NCBI GenBank assembly: GCA_963724625.1
Contig: CAVRVO010000013.1
Location: 62,001-126,000 of the forward strand
DNA length: 64,000 bases
Source of the DNA: DATBVX01 sp963724625
GTDB taxonomy: Bacteria > Pseudomonadota > Gammaproteobacteria > Steroidobacterales > Steroidobacteraceae
Reading direction: 5' to 3'
The position numbers and the translations under genes were made by a program. The notes under the pieces are model-generated. The model did not search any database. It was not told the origin of the DNA and was given only the letters and a program-made list of their open reading frames with translations. Positions within the stretch are counted from its first letter, which is position 1. Every line of letters begins with the position of its first letter. Below are positions 61,934 to 64,000 of this stretch, piece after piece.

Positions 61934-62659
61934 TGAGGGGCACCCGCATCAGCCTGGCCCCGGCATTCCTGCTGCACCAGATACCGTGGCGTGACTCGAG
62001 CCGGATCCTGGAGTTTCTGGCACGCGATTACGGGCGCATCAGCCTGTTTGCCCGCGGCGTGCGTCGCGAACGCTCTGAAGCGCGGCCTCTGTTACAGCCC
62101 TTTCAGCGGTTGCTGATCTCGTGGAGTGGTCGCGGTGAGGCGGGAACCCTGGTTGGAGTCGAACGAGACGGCGCCTGGACTGCACTGCCATCCGCCCACG
62201 TCATCAGCGGCTTCTACATGAACGAGCTGCTGTTGAAGCTCCTGGTCCGGCATGACGCGCATCCGCAGCTCTTCGACGACTACCACACGGCATTGAAAGC
62301 GCTGGGCAGCGGCAGCACACCTGCAACGCGCTTTGCGGATCTTCGAGAAACGCCTGTTGCAGGCGCTCGGTCTGTGGCCGGATTGCGAGCGGGAGACGAC
62401 CAGCGGTACGCCTTTGCAGGCGGAGCGCTTCTACTATTTTCGACCGGATCGTGGACTGGAGCCTGCGGTGGCAGAGTCCCCCGCCACGTATCGAGGCGCA
62501 TCGCTCCTCTCGCTCGCTGGAGAGCAGCTCGCCGACGAGAGCAGCTTGCGCGATGCACGACATGTGTTGCGCGCTGCGCTGGATGCCTGCCTGGACGGGC
62601 GCAGTCTCAAGAGCCGCGAAGTTCTCACTGCGCTGCGCCGACAGGAGATCAAGCTGTGA
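61933..62659 (+). CDS. recO: DNA repair protein RecO, one apparent frameshift
   Basis: Loads RecA on gaps with RecR and RecF. The N-terminal OB-fold (PAFLLHQIPWRDSSRILEFL...YGRISLFARGVRRERS) and the helical middle (YMNELLLKLL) are read from ATG 61933. Near 62336 an extra base shifts the frame, and the C-terminal part (RIFEKRLLQALGLWPDC to RRQEIKL) continues one frame over to the stop at 62657-62659. Repaired length is about 241 residues, normal for RecO. Without repair the frame runs into pdxJ and gives a false 490-residue fusion. Confidence 0.9.
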
Positions 62660-63405
62660 GCAACACGCAAGCTCGCGGCTGGATCGCGTTGGGTGTGAAT
62701 ATCGATCACGTCGCTACGCTGCGCCAGGCACGTGGCACCCGCTATCCGGATCCGGTCTACGCTGCGCTCATGGCCGAGCAGGCCGGCGCCGACAGCATCA
62801 CACTGCATCTGCGTGAGGATCGACGCCACATCCAGGACGAGGATCTGACAGCGATCCGCGCCGTGATCCAGACACGCATGAACCTCGAGATGGCGGTGAC
62901 GGACGAGATGCTGTCGATCGCCCTGCGAGTAGGCCCGGAGGACTGCTGCCTGGTGCCCGAGAAGCGTACCGAGGTCACCACGGAAGGCGGACTGGATGTC
63001 GCGGGCCAGGTCGCACGCGTGCGTGACGTCTGCACTGAGCTCAAGGCTCAGGGCATTCGCGCCTCGCTTTTCATCGATCCCGACACCCATCAGCTCGAAG
63101 CGGCAGCCCAGACTGGAGCTGCGGTGGTGGAGCTGCACACGGGCGCTTATGCCGAAGCCAAGGGCGGCGAGCGCGGCGCTGAACTGCATCGCGTCCAGGA
63201 AGCCGCACGACAGGCCGCAAGTCTCGGCCTCGCGGTGCATGCGGGGCACGGGTTGCACTATCACAACGTGCAGCCGATTGCCTCGATCCAGACGATCGTG
63301 GAGCTCAACATCGGGCACGCCATCATTTCGCGCGCTGTCTTTCATGGCCTCGCTGCGGCGGTCAGCGAAATGAAGCACCTGATGTTCGCGGCGCGCAACG
63401 CATGA
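62656..63405 (+). CDS. pdxJ: Pyridoxine 5'-phosphate synthase
   Basis: Final ring-closing step of de novo vitamin B6 synthesis. GTG 62656 (in the recO stop) gives MSNTQARGWIALGVNIDHVA; the family opening GVNIDHVATLRQARGTRYPDP, HLREDRRHIQD, NLEMAVTDEM and HAGHGLHYHNV are all present. 249 residues (E. coli 243). Overlaps acpS by ATGA, as in E. coli. Confidence 0.97.
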   Translation: MSNTQARGWIALGVNIDHVATLRQARGTRYPDPVYAALMAEQAGADSITLHLREDRRHIQDEDLTAIRAVIQTRMNLEMAVTDEMLSIALRVGPEDCCLVPEKRTEVTTEGGLDVAGQVARVRDVCTELKAQGIRASLFIDPDTHQLEAAAQTGAAVVELHTGAYAEAKGGERGAELHRVQEAARQAASLGLAVHAGHGLHYHNVQPIASIQTIVELNIGHAIISRAVFHGLAAAVSEMKHLMFAARNA

Positions 63406-63803
63406 TCTACGGCATCGGCATCGACGTGTTGCAGCTCGATCGCATCCAGCGGGTCTACGAAAAGCACGGCGAGCACTTCGTGGAGCGCCTGTTACTGCCC
63501 GACGAAGAGCGCCAATTCCGGCGCACAGCGCGCCCGGCTCGTTTCCTTGCGATGCGCTTTGCGGGCAAGGAAGCGGTGGTGAAGGCAATGGGGACGGGCT
63601 TCGCACACGGCATGTGGATTCGCGATGTCGGCGTGGTGCAGAACTCGTGGGGCAAGCCCGAGGTCATCTATTCCGAGCGCGGCCAGCGGCTGCGCGACAA
63701 GCTGGGAATCGGCGATTGTCACATCACTCTGACCGATGAAGCGGGGCTGGTGGTCGCTGTCGCAGTGTTATTGAAGAGCGGTTTGAGCTCGCAATCGGCC
63801 TGA
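63402..63803 (+). CDS. acpS: Holo-[acyl-carrier-protein] synthase
   Basis: Adds 4'-phosphopantetheine to ACP. Metal and CoA-binding motifs IGIDVLQLDRI near the N-terminus and RFAGKEAVVKAMGTG (about 49-63). 133 residues (E. coli 126). Forms the usual pdxJ-acpS pair. Confidence 0.97.
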   Translation: MIYGIGIDVLQLDRIQRVYEKHGEHFVERLLLPDEERQFRRTARPARFLAMRFAGKEAVVKAMGTGFAHGMWIRDVGVVQNSWGKPEVIYSERGQRLRDKLGIGDCHITLTDEAGLVVAVAVLLKSGLSSQSA

Positions 63804-63818
63804 GGCCAACGCGTTCCC

Positions 63819-64000
63819 ATGCACTGCCTGGTCTTCGACATCGAGACGATTCCCGACGTTGCACTTGGGCGCCGACTACACGGTCTGGAGGACCTTGCCG
63901 ATGAGCAGGTCGCTCAGATCATGCTCGCGCACCGCAGGCAGGAGACGGGAACCGAGTTTCTGTCGCTCGAGCAACACCGCATCGTTGCGATCTCCGTGGC
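63819..64000 (+). CDS. Predicted 3'-5' exonuclease, PolB-like/DEDD type (3' end outside window)
   Basis: The first 60 residues begin MHCLVFDIETIPD, the DIET motif (7-10) that provides two metal-binding acidic residues in DnaQ-like exonucleases. The opening and the following ALGRRLHGLEDLADEQVAQIM resemble the predicted PolB-like 3'-5' exonuclease family. Later motifs lie beyond the right edge, so activity cannot be judged. Confidence 0.7.
   Translation, partial: MHCLVFDIETIPDVALGRRLHGLEDLADEQVAQIMLAHRRQETGTEFLSLEQHRIVAISV

Noticed and set aside
61933..63405. RecO-PdxJ fusion protein
   Set aside because: Explained by one extra base in recO; both proteins have separate normal ends and starts.
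1..64000. tRNA, rRNA, CRISPR arrays, complete insertion sequences or prophage genes
   Set aside because: None seen on reading both strands; nothing resembles cloverleaf genes, regularly spaced repeats, transposases or phage proteins.

Overview
The window is a chromosomal segment of a GC-rich gammaproteobacterium and is almost wholly housekeeping. The evidence is the gene content and order: map/rpsB/tsf/pyrH/frr/uppS/cdsA/dxr/rseP/bamA/skp/lpxD/fabZ/lpxA/lpxB/rnhB/dnaE/accA/tilS, then pyrG/kdsA/eno/ftsB/ispD/ispF/truD, surE/pcm/nlpD, an RpfE-like gene/recJ/prfB/lysS, a complex II operon, and rpoE/rseA/rseB/.../lepA/lepB/rnc/era/recO/pdxJ/acpS. The RpfE-like gene next to recJ, prfB and lysS, and the long PstC, suggest a relative of the Xanthomonadales/Nevskiales. 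That placement is inference. No rRNA, tRNA, CRISPR array, prophage or complete insertion sequence was seen.

Layout. 1-4.2 kb (+): phosphate import and control (pstC partial, pstA, pstB, phoU). 4.0-9.5 kb (-): map, glnD, dapC, dapD (methionine aminopeptidase, nitrogen sensor, lysine/peptidoglycan precursor synthesis). 9.6-30.4 kb (+): one very long run from rpsB to tilS joining translation, UMP kinase, isoprenoid and phospholipid steps, outer-membrane assembly, lipid A synthesis and DNA polymerase III. 30.5-37.8 kb (+): CTP synthase, KDO-8-P synthase, enolase, FtsB, two MEP-pathway enzymes, TruD and an enoyl-CoA isomerase-like protein. A lone minus-strand Smr gene follows, then surE-pcm-nlpD. 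40.6-40.9 kb holds no gene but contains a low-GC element with perfect 19-bp inverted ends. 40.9-47.6 kb: Mth938-like gene (-), then RpfE-like, recJ, prfB (with its programmed frameshift), lysS, murI. 47.6-52.8 kb: ygfZ (-), a SdhAF4-like gene, sdhC-D-A-B-E and ygfX. 52.8-55.5 kb: sigma-E module and a glutaredoxin-like protein. 55.5-57.2 kb: dienelactone hydrolase (-) and a RutB-like amidohydrolase (+). 57.2-64 kb: lepA, lepB, a DUF4845 protein, rnc, era, recO, pdxJ, acpS and the start of a 3'-5' exonuclease.

Many neighbours overlap by a stop/start (ATGA, GTGA, TGATG), which points to translational coupling. Ten apparent single-base indels (nine insertions, one deletion) break pstA, pstB, dapD and dapC between 1.1 and 5.2 kb, and one more breaks recO near 62.3 kb; about 57 kb between them looks clean. 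Protein similarity continues across every break in another frame, so these look like sequence errors, though recent mutation cannot be excluded from the sequence alone.

I found no convincing undescribed multi-gene system. The items most worth a second look are the inverted-repeat element at 40759-40910, the long C-terminal tail on ribosomal protein S2, the orphan RpfE-like gene, and the tandem sigma-E-type promoters before rpoE.
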